A stretch of DNA of 64,000 bases from Sphingomonas sp. Root720 (GTDB lineage Bacteria; Pseudomonadota; Alphaproteobacteria; Sphingomonadales; Sphingomonadaceae). The notes under the pieces were generated by a model. That model had not been told where the DNA came from and ran no database searches. It was given only the letters and a program-made list of their open reading frames with translations. The stretch covers positions 352,001-416,000 of the forward strand of contig NZ_LMID01000015.1 of NCBI RefSeq assembly GCF_001428605.1, in the 5' to 3' direction. Below, piece by piece: positions 35,324 through 42,741 of this stretch (within the stretch, counting starts at the first letter, position 1; every line of letters begins with the position of its first letter). Both the position numbers and the translations under genes were made by a program.

Positions 35324-35366
35324 GGCGCCCCTTTCTTTTGAGGGACTCCGACCTAAGGTGGCACCG

Positions 35367-36533
35367 ATGGCCTCTTCTCCGCAGTCCGCCGACCTGCAGC
35401 GCTCCGCCGACGCCGCTGCCGCGCGCGGAGCCTTCGCCGAGGCGCTGTCGCTGCTCGACCGGGCGGCGCGGATCGAACCCGGCAATTTCGACCTCCATCT
35501 CAAGCGCGCGGCGCTCCATCGCGCCTCGCACGACCCCGCCGCCGCCCTCGAGGCTGTCGGCGCCGCGCTCGCCGTCTCGCCGCTCGACTTCATGGCGCTG
35601 ATGCTGCGCGCCGGCCTGAAGGAACAGCTCGGCCAGGACGATGCCGGCGAAGCCTATGCCCAGGCGCTGGCGCAGAAGCCCGCAAGCCTCGCCAATCCGC
35701 AGCTCGCCGCCGCGGTGCGGCGGGGCGAAGACGTGCGCGACCGCTGGATCGCCGCCAAGGAGCAACGCCTCGCCGCCGCCATGGCCGCCGCCGAGGCACA
35801 GGCAGACGGCGAGGAAGCCGCGCGCATCGCCCGCTTCCGCAGCAATGCCCTGCGCCGCACCCGCGCCTGGCATGCCGAACCGACCCATTTCCATTTTCCG
35901 GGGCTGGTCGAGCGCGAATATCACGACCGCAGCCTGTTCCCGTGGCTGGGCGAGCTGGAGGCGGCGACCGACATCATCCAGGCCGAGTTCGAGGCCGTGG
36001 CCGGCGCCGAGCGCGCCGAGCTCGTCCCCTATATCCAGTATCCCGAGGGCGCCCCGGTCGCCCAGTGGAAGGCGCTCAACCACAGCCGCGACTGGACCGC
36101 GATCCACCTGTGGCAATATGGCCGGCCGATCGAGGCCAATGCCCGCCATTGTCCCGCGACCATGGACCTGATCGCCCGCTTCCCGCAGCCGCGCATCGGC
36201 GGCTGCTCGCCCAATGCGATGTTCTCGCTGCTGGCGCCCGGCACCCGCATCCCGCCGCACCACGGCGTCGCCAACACCCGGCTCGTCTGCCACCTGCCGC
36301 TGATCGTCCCCGAGGGTTGCTGGTTCCGCGTCGGCGCCGAGACGCGGCCGTGGCGGCGCGGCGAGGCCTGGCTGTTCGACGACACGATCGAGCATGAGGC
36401 GATGAACCCCACCGGCGCGTTGCGCGTGATCCTGATCATCGACATCTGGCACCCCGGCTTGAGTCCCGCCGAACGCGCGGCGGTCACCGCGCTGCTCGAA
36501 GCCGAGAGCGGCGTGGTGGCGCAGGGGCTGTGA
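35367..36533 (+). CDS. TPR plus aspartyl/asparaginyl beta-hydroxylase domain protein
   Basis: 388 residues from ATG 35367. The N-terminal 130 residues are TPR-like helices (RAARIEPGNFDLHLKRAALH, ALAVSPLDFMALMLRAGLKE). The C-terminal domain has the Asp/Asn beta-hydroxylase features: IPPHHGVANTRLVCHLPLIV (metal His and the Arg/His surround), FDDTIEHEAMNPTG with the second His, and IDIWHPGLSPAE. No signal peptide, so cytoplasmic as far as can be seen. The family oxidises Asp/Asn side chains or acyl chains using 2-oxoglutarate and Fe(II). The stop overlaps the next gene (GTGA), so the two oxygenases are coupled. Confidence 0.85.
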   Translation: MASSPQSADLQRSADAAAARGAFAEALSLLDRAARIEPGNFDLHLKRAALHRASHDPAAALEAVGAALAVSPLDFMALMLRAGLKEQLGQDDAGEAYAQALAQKPASLANPQLAAAVRRGEDVRDRWIAAKEQRLAAAMAAAEAQADGEEAARIARFRSNALRRTRAWHAEPTHFHFPGLVEREYHDRSLFPWLGELEAATDIIQAEFEAVAGAERAELVPYIQYPEGAPVAQWKALNHSRDWTAIHLWQYGRPIEANARHCPATMDLIARFPQPRIGGCSPNAMFSLLAPGTRIPPHHGVANTRLVCHLPLIVPEGCWFRVGAETRPWRRGEAWLFDDTIEHEAMNPTGALRVILIIDIWHPGLSPAERAAVTALLEAESGVVAQGL

Positions 36534-38050
36534 CGACGATCGGCGATCTCGCGGCGCGGCTGGCGCTGCATCCTTCCGATGCCGCCGCGGCGGAAAAGCT
36601 CGCCGAGGCGGCGCTCGAGGTGGAGGCCGAGGAGACGGCGCTGCCGCTCGTCGCCGCCGCGGCCGGGCGCAACCGCGACAATGGCCGGCTGTGGCAATGG
36701 ACCGGCCTGCTCCACCGCGCGCTGGGGGAGCATGACAAGGCGCTGCCGGCGTTCGACGCGGCGGCCAGGGCGGCGCCCACCGACGCGAGCATCGCCCAGG
36801 GCCGCGCCCAGGTCGCGTTGGAAGCGGGTCTCGACGCCGTCGGCCTGTTCGAGGCGGCGATCGCACTGGCCCCGAACAATGGCGACTTGCTGCTGGGCCG
36901 CGCCGCCGCCCGGGTGGCGACCGGCGACGCGCCCCGCGCCATTGCCGAGATCGAGGCGCTGATCGACCAGCACCCTGGCTGGTATCCGGGCCATGACCGG
37001 CTGATCCAGATCCGCTGGATGATGGGCGATCGCGACCGCGCCGTCGAGCGGGTCGAGCGCACCGCCGCCGCCCATCCCGGCGACCTCAACCTGTGGCGCA
37101 TCCTGATCCTCGCGCTGATCAACGCCGGCCGCTACGACGCCGCGCTCGCCGCGATCCGGCGGGGGCGGGCGACGCTGGGCGAGCAGCTGACCTTCACCGC
37201 GAACGAGGCGACCGCGCTGTCGGAGACAGGCGCGGTGGCCGATGCCGACCGGCTGTTCGCCATATTGACCCACGCCGACGACCTGTCGGTCGCGGTCCGC
37301 CATGTCCGCCACCTGCTGCGCACCACGCGGATCGACGCCGCCCTGCCGATCGTCGAGCGCTGGCTGAGCCCGCGCGGCGACGGACGCGGCATGTGGCCCT
37401 ATGCGGCGATCGCCTGGCGGCTGGTGGGCGACCCCCGCGCCGCCTGGCTGGAAGACGATCCCGCCTTCGTCCGGGTGGTCGACCTGGCCGACCGCATCCC
37501 CGACCTCGATCGCCTCGCCGGCGTGCTGCGCGGGCTCCACCGCGCCCGGGGCCAGCATCTCGACCAGTCGGTGCGCGGCGGCACCCAGACCGACGGGCCG
37601 CTGTTCAGCCGGATCGAGCCCGAGATCCGCGCGCTGCGCGCGGTGATCCTCGAGGCGGTGGCCGACCATGTCGCGCGCCTTCCCGGTCCCGATCCGCGCC
37701 ATCCGCTGCTCGCTTATGGCCGGCCGGCGCGCCCGCGCTTCGCCGGGTCCTGGTCGGTACGGCTGGCGGGCGACGGGCATCATGCCAATCATGTCCATCC
37801 CGCCGGGCTGATCAGTTCGGCCTTCTATGTGGCGGTGCCCGACGAGACCCAGGCAGGCGGAACCGAGGGCTGGCTGACCCTGGGTGCGCCGCCAGCCGAG
37901 CTGGGTCTGCCCATCGAGCCCTATCGCAGGATCGAGCCGCGTCCCGGCCGGCTGGTCCTGTTCCCGTCGACCATGTGGCACGGCACCCTGCCGTTCCGTG
38001 AAGGCGAGCGCCTGACGGTCGCCTTCGATATCGCCATTCCGCTTCGCTGA
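36530..38050 (+). CDS. TPR protein with 2OG-Fe(II) oxygenase domain
   Basis: 506 residues. About 330 residues of TPR-like helices (LHRALGEHDKALPAFDAAAR, NLWRILILALINAGRYDAAL) are followed by a putative prolyl-hydroxylase-like 2OG-Fe(II) domain: HHANHVHPAGLISSAFYVAV, RPGRLVLFPSTMWHGTLPFR and ERLTVAFDIAIPLR, containing the His...His and downstream Arg expected of the fold. No signal peptide. It overlaps the AspH-like gene (GTG start, GTGA) and precedes the sulfotransferase by 8 bp. Its substrate is unknown; TPR domains suggest a protein partner. Confidence 0.85.
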   Translation: MTTIGDLAARLALHPSDAAAAEKLAEAALEVEAEETALPLVAAAAGRNRDNGRLWQWTGLLHRALGEHDKALPAFDAAARAAPTDASIAQGRAQVALEAGLDAVGLFEAAIALAPNNGDLLLGRAAARVATGDAPRAIAEIEALIDQHPGWYPGHDRLIQIRWMMGDRDRAVERVERTAAAHPGDLNLWRILILALINAGRYDAALAAIRRGRATLGEQLTFTANEATALSETGAVADADRLFAILTHADDLSVAVRHVRHLLRTTRIDAALPIVERWLSPRGDGRGMWPYAAIAWRLVGDPRAAWLEDDPAFVRVVDLADRIPDLDRLAGVLRGLHRARGQHLDQSVRGGTQTDGPLFSRIEPEIRALRAVILEAVADHVARLPGPDPRHPLLAYGRPARPRFAGSWSVRLAGDGHHANHVHPAGLISSAFYVAVPDETQAGGTEGWLTLGAPPAELGLPIEPYRRIEPRPGRLVLFPSTMWHGTLPFREGERLTVAFDIAIPLR

Positions 38051-38058
38051 GGACCGCC

Positions 38059-39936
38059 ATGACCCTGCCGCCACCGCATCTTTCCGCCATCTTCGCTCGC
38101 ATCAAGATCGGCGATCTGCCAGGCGCCCGCACCTGGGCCGAACAGGTGCTGCGATCGATGCCGAAGGATCAGCCGCTGCTCGCGCTGGCTGGGATGCTCG
38201 CCTGTCGCACGGGCGACCTGTCCGCCGGCATCGCACGGCTGCGCGAGGCGCTGGCGCTGGCGCCCGACGACCAGTCGACCCGCAACAATCTGGTCCGCGC
38301 GCTGATCGAGACCCGCGCGCTCGACGAAGCCGCCGAGATCTGCGCGGGCGGAGACGACGATCCGCGCATGTTGCGCCTGTCCGCCTATGTCCACCACCAG
38401 CGGGGCCAGCTCGATCGGGCGATCGTCGATTACGAAGCGGTGGTCGCGGCGCTGCCCGACGACTTCGAGAGCTGGAACAACCTCGGCAACCTGCAAGCCG
38501 CCACCGGCCATGGCGAACTCGCCGAGGCGCCGTTGCGCAAGGCGATCGCGCTGCGGCCCGATATCGCGCTGCCCTATCTCAACCTCGCCAAGCTGCTGAC
38601 CGGGCTCTTGCGGCCCGAGGACGCCGCCACCCTGTTGCGCACCGCGTCCATCGCCATACCCGGCCATGCCGAGATCCAGGCCGAACTCGGCTTGGCCGAG
38701 GCCACGCTCGGCCATTTCGACGCGGCCGAGGCCGCCTATCGCACCGCGATCGAGCTCTCCCCCGGTTTCACGCCGGCCTATATCGACCTTGCGGTGCTGC
38801 TCGACAGCCACAACAGGGTCGACGCCCTTTCGGAGCTCTCCGATGCGGCGCGCGCCAAGCCGATCGACGACGACAGTGGCATCGGCTTCCTCCACGCCGC
38901 CGCGCTGCGTCGCCAGGGTGCGCATGGCGACGCGCTGGCCATCGCCCGCCGGATTCCCGAGACGGTCAACCCGGTCCGCCGCAACCAGCTGATCGGCGAA
39001 CTCGCCGACCGGGTGGGCGACGGGGAGGCGGCGTTCGCGGCCTTCTCGGCGATGAACGCCGCGGCCATGGCGCAGGCCGATCCCGAAGCGCTCGGCCCGG
39101 CCTTCATGAACGAGATCGAGGACAATGCCGCCCGCCTGACCCCGGCGCGTGTCGCCGGCTGGAGCAAGATCGATATCGACCCCGTCCCGCCGTCGCCGAT
39201 CTTCCTGGTCGGCTTCCCCCGCTCGGGCACGACTCTGCTCGATACGCTGTTGATGAACATCCCGACGCTGCACGTGCTGGAGGAGCTGCCCGTCGTCCGC
39301 GAGGTCCAGGCCGCTCTCGGCGATCCCGATCGGATCGAAACGCTCGACAGCGCCGAGGCCAACGCGCTGCGGCGGGGCTATTTCGAGGGGCTCGACCGGC
39401 TGTCGCCGCCCGCGCCGGGCCAGCGCGTCGTCGACAAATTCCCGCTGCACATGGCGCGGATGGCGGTGATCCACCGCCTGTTCCCCGACGCCAAGGTGAT
39501 CTTCGTCGAACGCCATCCCTGCGATGCGGTGCTCAGCGGCTTCATGTCGAGCTTCGAGCTCAACCCCGCGATGCTCAGCTTCACCTCGCTCGACGGCGCG
39601 GCCCGCCTCTACGACGCCGCGTCGACCGCCTGGGAACGGTCGGAGACGTTGCTGCCGATGGATGTGTGCCGCATCCGCTACGAAAACATGGTCGGCGATC
39701 TGGAGGGCGAGATGCGCCGGCTGCTCGATTTCCTCGGCATCGACTGGGACGACCGGGTGCTCGACAACCGCGGCAGTGCCGCCCGCCGCGAGCTGATCCG
39801 CACCGCCAGTTATGCGCAGGTCACCGAGCCGATCTACAACCGCGCGATCGGCCGGTGGGAGCGCTATCGCCCCCGGCTCGAGCCGATCCTGCCGATCCTG
39901 GCGCCTTGGGCGGAGAAGATGGGCTACGCGCTTTGA
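38059..39936 (+). CDS. TPR-sulfotransferase fusion
   Basis: 625 residues. The N-terminal 350 residues contain TPR repeats (ALPDDFESWNNLGNLQAATG, LRKAIALRPDIALPYLNLAK, YRTAIELSPGFTPAYIDLAV). The C-terminal 270 residues are a sulfotransferase: the PAPS 5'-phosphosulfate loop IFLVGFPRSGTTLLDTLLMN, KFPLHMARMAVIHRLFPDAK and VIFVERHPCDAVLSGFMSSF with the 3'-phosphate-binding region. It resembles the TPST-like Sulfotransfer_3 group. It transfers sulfate from PAPS to an unknown acceptor, perhaps a peptide or glycan. Its start lies 8 bp after the preceding oxygenase gene, and it is the last gene of the set. Confidence 0.87.
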   Translation: MTLPPPHLSAIFARIKIGDLPGARTWAEQVLRSMPKDQPLLALAGMLACRTGDLSAGIARLREALALAPDDQSTRNNLVRALIETRALDEAAEICAGGDDDPRMLRLSAYVHHQRGQLDRAIVDYEAVVAALPDDFESWNNLGNLQAATGHGELAEAPLRKAIALRPDIALPYLNLAKLLTGLLRPEDAATLLRTASIAIPGHAEIQAELGLAEATLGHFDAAEAAYRTAIELSPGFTPAYIDLAVLLDSHNRVDALSELSDAARAKPIDDDSGIGFLHAAALRRQGAHGDALAIARRIPETVNPVRRNQLIGELADRVGDGEAAFAAFSAMNAAAMAQADPEALGPAFMNEIEDNAARLTPARVAGWSKIDIDPVPPSPIFLVGFPRSGTTLLDTLLMNIPTLHVLEELPVVREVQAALGDPDRIETLDSAEANALRRGYFEGLDRLSPPAPGQRVVDKFPLHMARMAVIHRLFPDAKVIFVERHPCDAVLSGFMSSFELNPAMLSFTSLDGAARLYDAASTAWERSETLLPMDVCRIRYENMVGDLEGEMRRLLDFLGIDWDDRVLDNRGSAARRELIRTASYAQVTEPIYNRAIGRWERYRPRLEPILPILAPWAEKMGYAL

Positions 39937-39955
39937 TCGCCTGCCGCCGGGCATG

Positions 39956-39987
39956 AAAAAGGGCCGGGCGCTGCTGCGTCCCGGCCC
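39956..39987 (-). terminator. Terminator between convergent genes (sulfotransferase / secreted protein)
   Basis: GGGCCGGG and CCCGGCCC pair around an 11-base loop. On the minus strand the hairpin is followed by TTTTT, serving the small leftward gene; on the plus strand it is followed by CTCTTC, so it may work both ways. Confidence 0.75.
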
Positions 39988-40002
39988 CTCTTCGATCAGC
40001 GA

Positions 40003-40251
40003 TCAATCATTCTTGTACCGGTTGTTCTGGTTCTGCTCGAGTTGGAGGCGCGACAGGCGGCGATCCTCGTCCCACTGCGCCTTGGTCATGCAGCGCTTGT
40101 TCTTGGCAAGGCGGCTGCCGATGACGGGCTCGGAACGGCAGATCAGCTTGTCGGGACTGTTCTTGTCGGCCTTCTGGCCGGCGTCTTCGGCATGGGCGGC
40201 GACCGAGAGGCCGGCTGTGGCGATCAGGGCAAGATAAGCAAGCGACTTCAT
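40003..40251 (-). CDS. Small secreted cysteine-containing protein (hypothetical)
   Basis: 82 residues: signal peptide MKSLAYLALIATAGLSVAAHA, then a charged domain with KLICRSEPVIGSRLAKNKRC and MTKAQWDEDRRLSRLQLEQN. The two cysteines 16 residues apart and the MTKAQWDEDR stretch recur in small exported proteins of sphingomonads. Periplasmic, function unknown. A terminator follows its stop. The next gene downstream on the opposite strand is the sulfotransferase (convergent). Confidence 0.75.
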   Translation of the reverse strand: MKSLAYLALIATAGLSVAAHAEDAGQKADKNSPDKLICRSEPVIGSRLAKNKRCMTKAQWDEDRRLSRLQLEQNQNNRYKND

Positions 40252-40332
40252 CGGGTCATTCCCAGTTGGAGTGTAGTAGAAGGATCACACGGAGCATAAC
40301 TTCCGGTCCTCCCCTTTTCAATCCGTCACCGG

Positions 40333-40355
40333 AAAACCGGGGCGCGCGGCCCCGG
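40333..40355 (-). terminator. Terminator downstream of bfr
   Basis: On the minus strand CCGGGGC and GCCCCGG form a 7-bp stem with a 5-base loop and run into TTTT. It lies just past the bfr stop. Confidence 0.7.
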
Positions 40356-40366
40356 CGCCCATGGGC

Positions 40367-40846
40367 TCAACCTTCGGCCGCCTTCGACTGCAGCTGGATG
40401 TAGTTCTGGATGCCCATCCGCTCGATCATCTCGAACTGGGTCTCGAGCGTGTCGACATGTTCTTCCTCGGATTCGAGGATCGACTGGAGCAGGTCGCGGC
40501 TCACATAGTCGCGGACCTGCTCGCAATGGGCGATGCCGTCGCGCAGCTGCGGGAGCGCTTCGTTCTCCAGCGCCAGGTCGGCCTTGAGGATCTCCTCGAC
40601 CGTCTCGCCGATGCGCAGGCGGCCGAGCAGCTGGAAGTTGGGCAGGCCGTCGAGGAAGAGGATGCGCTCGGCCAGCCGGTCGGCATGCTTCATCTCGTCG
40701 ATCGACTCTTCATATTCGAACTTGGCCAGCTTCTCGATGCCCCAATGATTGAGCATCCGATAGTGCAGGAAATATTGATTGATCGCGGTCAGCTCGTTCT
40801 TGAGCGTCTCGTTGAGAAATTCGATGACCTTGGGGTCGCCCTTCAT
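40367..40846 (-). CDS. bfr: Bacterioferritin
   Basis: 159 residues, [20 protein letters not shown]..., a four-helix ferritin fold. The ferroxidase ligands E18, E51, H54, E94, E127 and H130 are all present, and M52 is the expected haem-binding methionine, so it is a haem-containing, catalytically complete bacterioferritin. Twenty-four subunits store iron as ferric mineral in the cytoplasm. GGAGG precedes the ATG. The ferredoxin partner gene bfd lies 207 bp upstream on the same strand but ends in its own terminator, so bfr has a separate promoter. Confidence 0.96.
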   Translation of the reverse strand: MKGDPKVIEFLNETLKNELTAINQYFLHYRMLNHWGIEKLAKFEYEESIDEMKHADRLAERILFLDGLPNFQLLGRLRIGETVEEILKADLALENEALPQLRDGIAHCEQVRDYVSRDLLQSILESEEEHVDTLETQFEMIERMGIQNYIQLQSKAAEG

Positions 40847-40950
40847 GTTCGCCTCCGCACGATTACCTCGCCGCTATTAGGCGAGACCAGCGCGGATGGA
40901 AAGGGCGCCGATCGATATTGTTATGGGGAAATCCAATTCGAAGAATGACT

Positions 40951-40971
40951 TGCGATCAGCTTTCATTCGCA
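40951..40971. promoter_or_regulatory. Candidate iron-regulator palindrome upstream of bfr
   Basis: TGCGATCAGCTTTCATTCGCA has TGCGA / TCGCA inverted arms with an 11-base core, which resembles the outer arms of alphaproteobacterial Fur-type boxes (TGCAAATGA...). It lies about 105 bp upstream of the bfr start. Only the arms match. Confidence 0.3.
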
Positions 40972-41002
40972 TCAGACGGCATTGTTCGTCATTCTCAAGA
41001 AC

Positions 41003-41029
41003 GAAAAAAGCCGCCCGCAGGCGGCTTTC
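41003..41029 (-). terminator. Rho-independent terminator after bfd
   Basis: On the minus strand AAAGCCGCC-TGC-GGGCGGCTTTTTT is a strong GC stem followed by six T's, just past the bfd stop. Confidence 0.9.
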
Positions 41030-41053
41030 CGGACCATCGCCGCGCGGTGTCGC

Positions 41054-41224
41054 TCAGGCGGCGACCGATTCGTCGGCGATGATCGAGCGTGCGAAGGGGA
41101 GGCACTGGCCGCAGCGTGGACGGCGGCCCAACGCCTCATAGGCGCTGCGCGGACAGCTGGCGCCCTTGCGGACGGCGTCGCGCACCTGGTTTTCCTTGAT
41201 CGCATTGCAGACACATACAACCAT
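41054..41224 (-). CDS. bfd: Bacterioferritin-associated ferredoxin
   Basis: A 56-residue protein reading MVVCVCNAIKENQVRDAVRK, then GASCPRSAYE and RRPRCGQCLP. Cysteines C4, C6, C38 and C41 give the C-x-C ... C-x2-C arrangement of the BFD-like [2Fe-2S] domain. It transfers electrons to bacterioferritin for iron release. A consensus-like promoter lies upstream and a strong terminator downstream, so it forms its own transcript. bfr follows on the same strand. The gene is short and easily missed. Confidence 0.92.
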   Translation of the reverse strand: MVVCVCNAIKENQVRDAVRKGASCPRSAYEALGRRPRCGQCLPFARSIIADESVAA

Positions 41225-41245
41225 GCGGGATACCTCTCGACTCGA

Positions 41246-41274
41246 TAGATAGCGCTACTGCGACTGACTATCAA
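41246..41274 (-). promoter_or_regulatory. Promoter of bfd
   Basis: Minus strand TTGATA (-35, 41274-41269) and TATCTA (-10, 41251-41246) with a 17-bp spacer, about 20 bp upstream of the bfd start codon. Confidence 0.6.
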
Positions 41275-41357
41275 TAGAGATTGAGGCTCGACCGTTCGGG
41301 TCGTCGATTTCGCGCAGGGCTTCCCATCGCCGGCGCCAGTCACTACTTCGCCGGCCG

Positions 41358-42131
41358 ATGGCCGCCTCCCCTCCGCATCGCAGGGCGCGAATCGCCGCCG
41401 CCTTCGGCGCGGCCGACGATTATGATTCGGCGGCGATCGTCCAGCGCGCGGCGGCCGAACGGCTGGCGGGAACCGTCGCGGCGCTGCGGCTGCCCGAACA
41501 TCCCCGCATCCTCGAGCTCGGCTGCGGCACCGGCTTCGTGACCCGCGCGATCGATCGCGCGGTCGGCGGCGCGCGCTGGACGATCAGCGACATCGCGCCC
41601 GCGATGGTCGACCGCGCCCGCGCCCGGCTGGGGCTCGACGCCGACTATCGCGTGCTCGACGGGGAGGCGGTCGATCCGGCGATCGGCCCGTTCGACCTGA
41701 TCGTCTCGGGCATGGCGTTCCAATGGTTCGCCGACCTGCCGGCCGCGCTGGCGCGGCTCGCGGCGCTGCTCGCGCCGGGCGGCGCCCTCGCCTTCTCGAC
41801 CATGGCGGAGGGAAGCCTCGCCGAATGGACGGAGGCGCTCGCGGCGGAGGGATTGCCGGCCGGCCTTCCCGCCTATCCGGGACGGGCGGCGCTCGCGGCG
41901 ATGGCGCCGCCGGGCTTCGATGCCGAGGTCACGGTCGTCGACCTACCCGAGCCGCAGGCCGACGCGCGCACCTTCCTGCGCGGGCTCAAGACGATCGGCG
42001 CCGGGACCGCGGCCGGCGGCTATCGGCCGCTGCCGCCCGCCGCGCTGCGCCGGGCGATGGCGCGCTTCGACGCCGGGCCGCGCCGCGTCACCTACCGGAT
42101 CGGCTTCTGCCTGCTGCGTGCGCGCGCCTAG
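41358..42131 (+). CDS. BioC-like SAM-dependent methyltransferase
   Basis: 257 residues. RARIAAAFGAADDYDSAAIV at the N-terminus is the typical BioC opening, followed by the SAM-binding motif ILELGCGTGFVTRAID and FDLIVSGMAFQWFADLPAAL. BioC methylates malonyl-ACP to start biotin synthesis. No other biotin gene adjoins it, so another methyltransferase role is possible, but the N-terminal motif favours BioC. Its stop overlaps the tail of a 26-residue gene on the other strand. Confidence 0.75.
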   Translation: MAASPPHRRARIAAAFGAADDYDSAAIVQRAAAERLAGTVAALRLPEHPRILELGCGTGFVTRAIDRAVGGARWTISDIAPAMVDRARARLGLDADYRVLDGEAVDPAIGPFDLIVSGMAFQWFADLPAALARLAALLAPGGALAFSTMAEGSLAEWTEALAAEGLPAGLPAYPGRAALAAMAPPGFDAEVTVVDLPEPQADARTFLRGLKTIGAGTAAGGYRPLPPAALRRAMARFDAGPRRVTYRIGFCLLRARA

Positions 42132-42208
42132 ATATGATGGGTGCAGAAGGCCAGCAGCAGGATGAGGGGGATGGGAACGCCGATCAGCCAGAGCAGGATG
42201 GAACGCAT
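42128..42208 (-). CDS. 26-residue hydrophobic membrane peptide
   Basis: A very short frame, MRSILLWLIGVPIPLILLLA followed by FCTHHI and stop. It is a single membrane helix with a Pro-Ile-Pro kink and a His-rich end. I recall similar LLWLIG-PIPIIILL microproteins in many proteobacteria, usually unannotated. It overlaps the BioC-like gene tail to tail by 4 bp. A GAGGA sequence lies about 12 bases upstream of the ATG. Function unknown. Confidence 0.6.
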   Translation of the reverse strand: MRSILLWLIGVPIPLILLLAFCTHHI

Positions 42209-42272
42209 CGCAACGGGTCCTCGCTATAGATGAGGATGAAACCCGCGATCGCGGCAAAGGCTCCGCCCCGCT

Positions 42273-42674
42273 TCAGCGACCGACCGTGATGCTCGTCTCC
42301 CCCTCGGCCATCCCCGACAGCATCACGAGATAATGGCCGGGGACCAGGTCGAAATCGACGGTCTTGGCGACGCCCGACCCCGGCTCGCCATGGCTATGGC
42401 CGGCGGCGGGGACCGGCTTGCCGTCGCCTGTCATCTCGATCCAGCCCGGCGCGCCCAGCGCGACATGATAGCGGCCGGGCTCGTCGATATCGATGCCGAG
42501 GATCGCGCCATGGTTGGCGGGCGGCCGGGTCAGCGGCGGCGCCACCGGGTAGACCAGGTCGCGCTGCGGGCTCAGCCGCACCGTCGCGCTCTGGCCCGGG
42601 TCGAGCGGGACCTCGGCCGCCGCCGGCGATGCGAGCAGGAGGACCGCCGCGAGGACCAGGTCTCGAAGGATCAT
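42273..42674 (-). CDS. Secreted hypothetical protein
   Basis: 133 residues from ATG 42674: a signal peptide ending LLLASPAAA, then a beta-rich domain (LDPGQSATVRLSPQRDLVYP, GRYHVALGAPGWIEMTGDGK, SHGEPGSGVAKTVDFDLVPG, HYLVMLSGMAEGETSITVGR). The domain looks like a small beta-sandwich of the kind seen in periplasmic calcium- or copper-linked proteins, but I recognise no family. It lies downstream of ppc, with a fragment of repeat between them. Confidence 0.7.
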   Translation of the reverse strand: MILRDLVLAAVLLLASPAAAEVPLDPGQSATVRLSPQRDLVYPVAPPLTRPPANHGAILGIDIDEPGRYHVALGAPGWIEMTGDGKPVPAAGHSHGEPGSGVAKTVDFDLVPGHYLVMLSGMAEGETSITVGR

Positions 42675-42687
42675 GTTCAACCCCGAT

Positions 42688-42735
42688 CGTCGTTCCGGCG
42701 AAAGCGCGCCTTTGCGTGGACGCCGCCGGGATCTC
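42688..42735. repeat. Degenerate family 1 repeat fragment
   Basis: GTCGTTCCGGCGAAAGCG, CCTTTGCGTGGACGCC and GCCGGGATCTCGCC match modules of the hairpin family but in scrambled order. It lies between ppc and the secreted protein. Confidence 0.55.
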
Positions 42736-42741
42736 GCCGGT

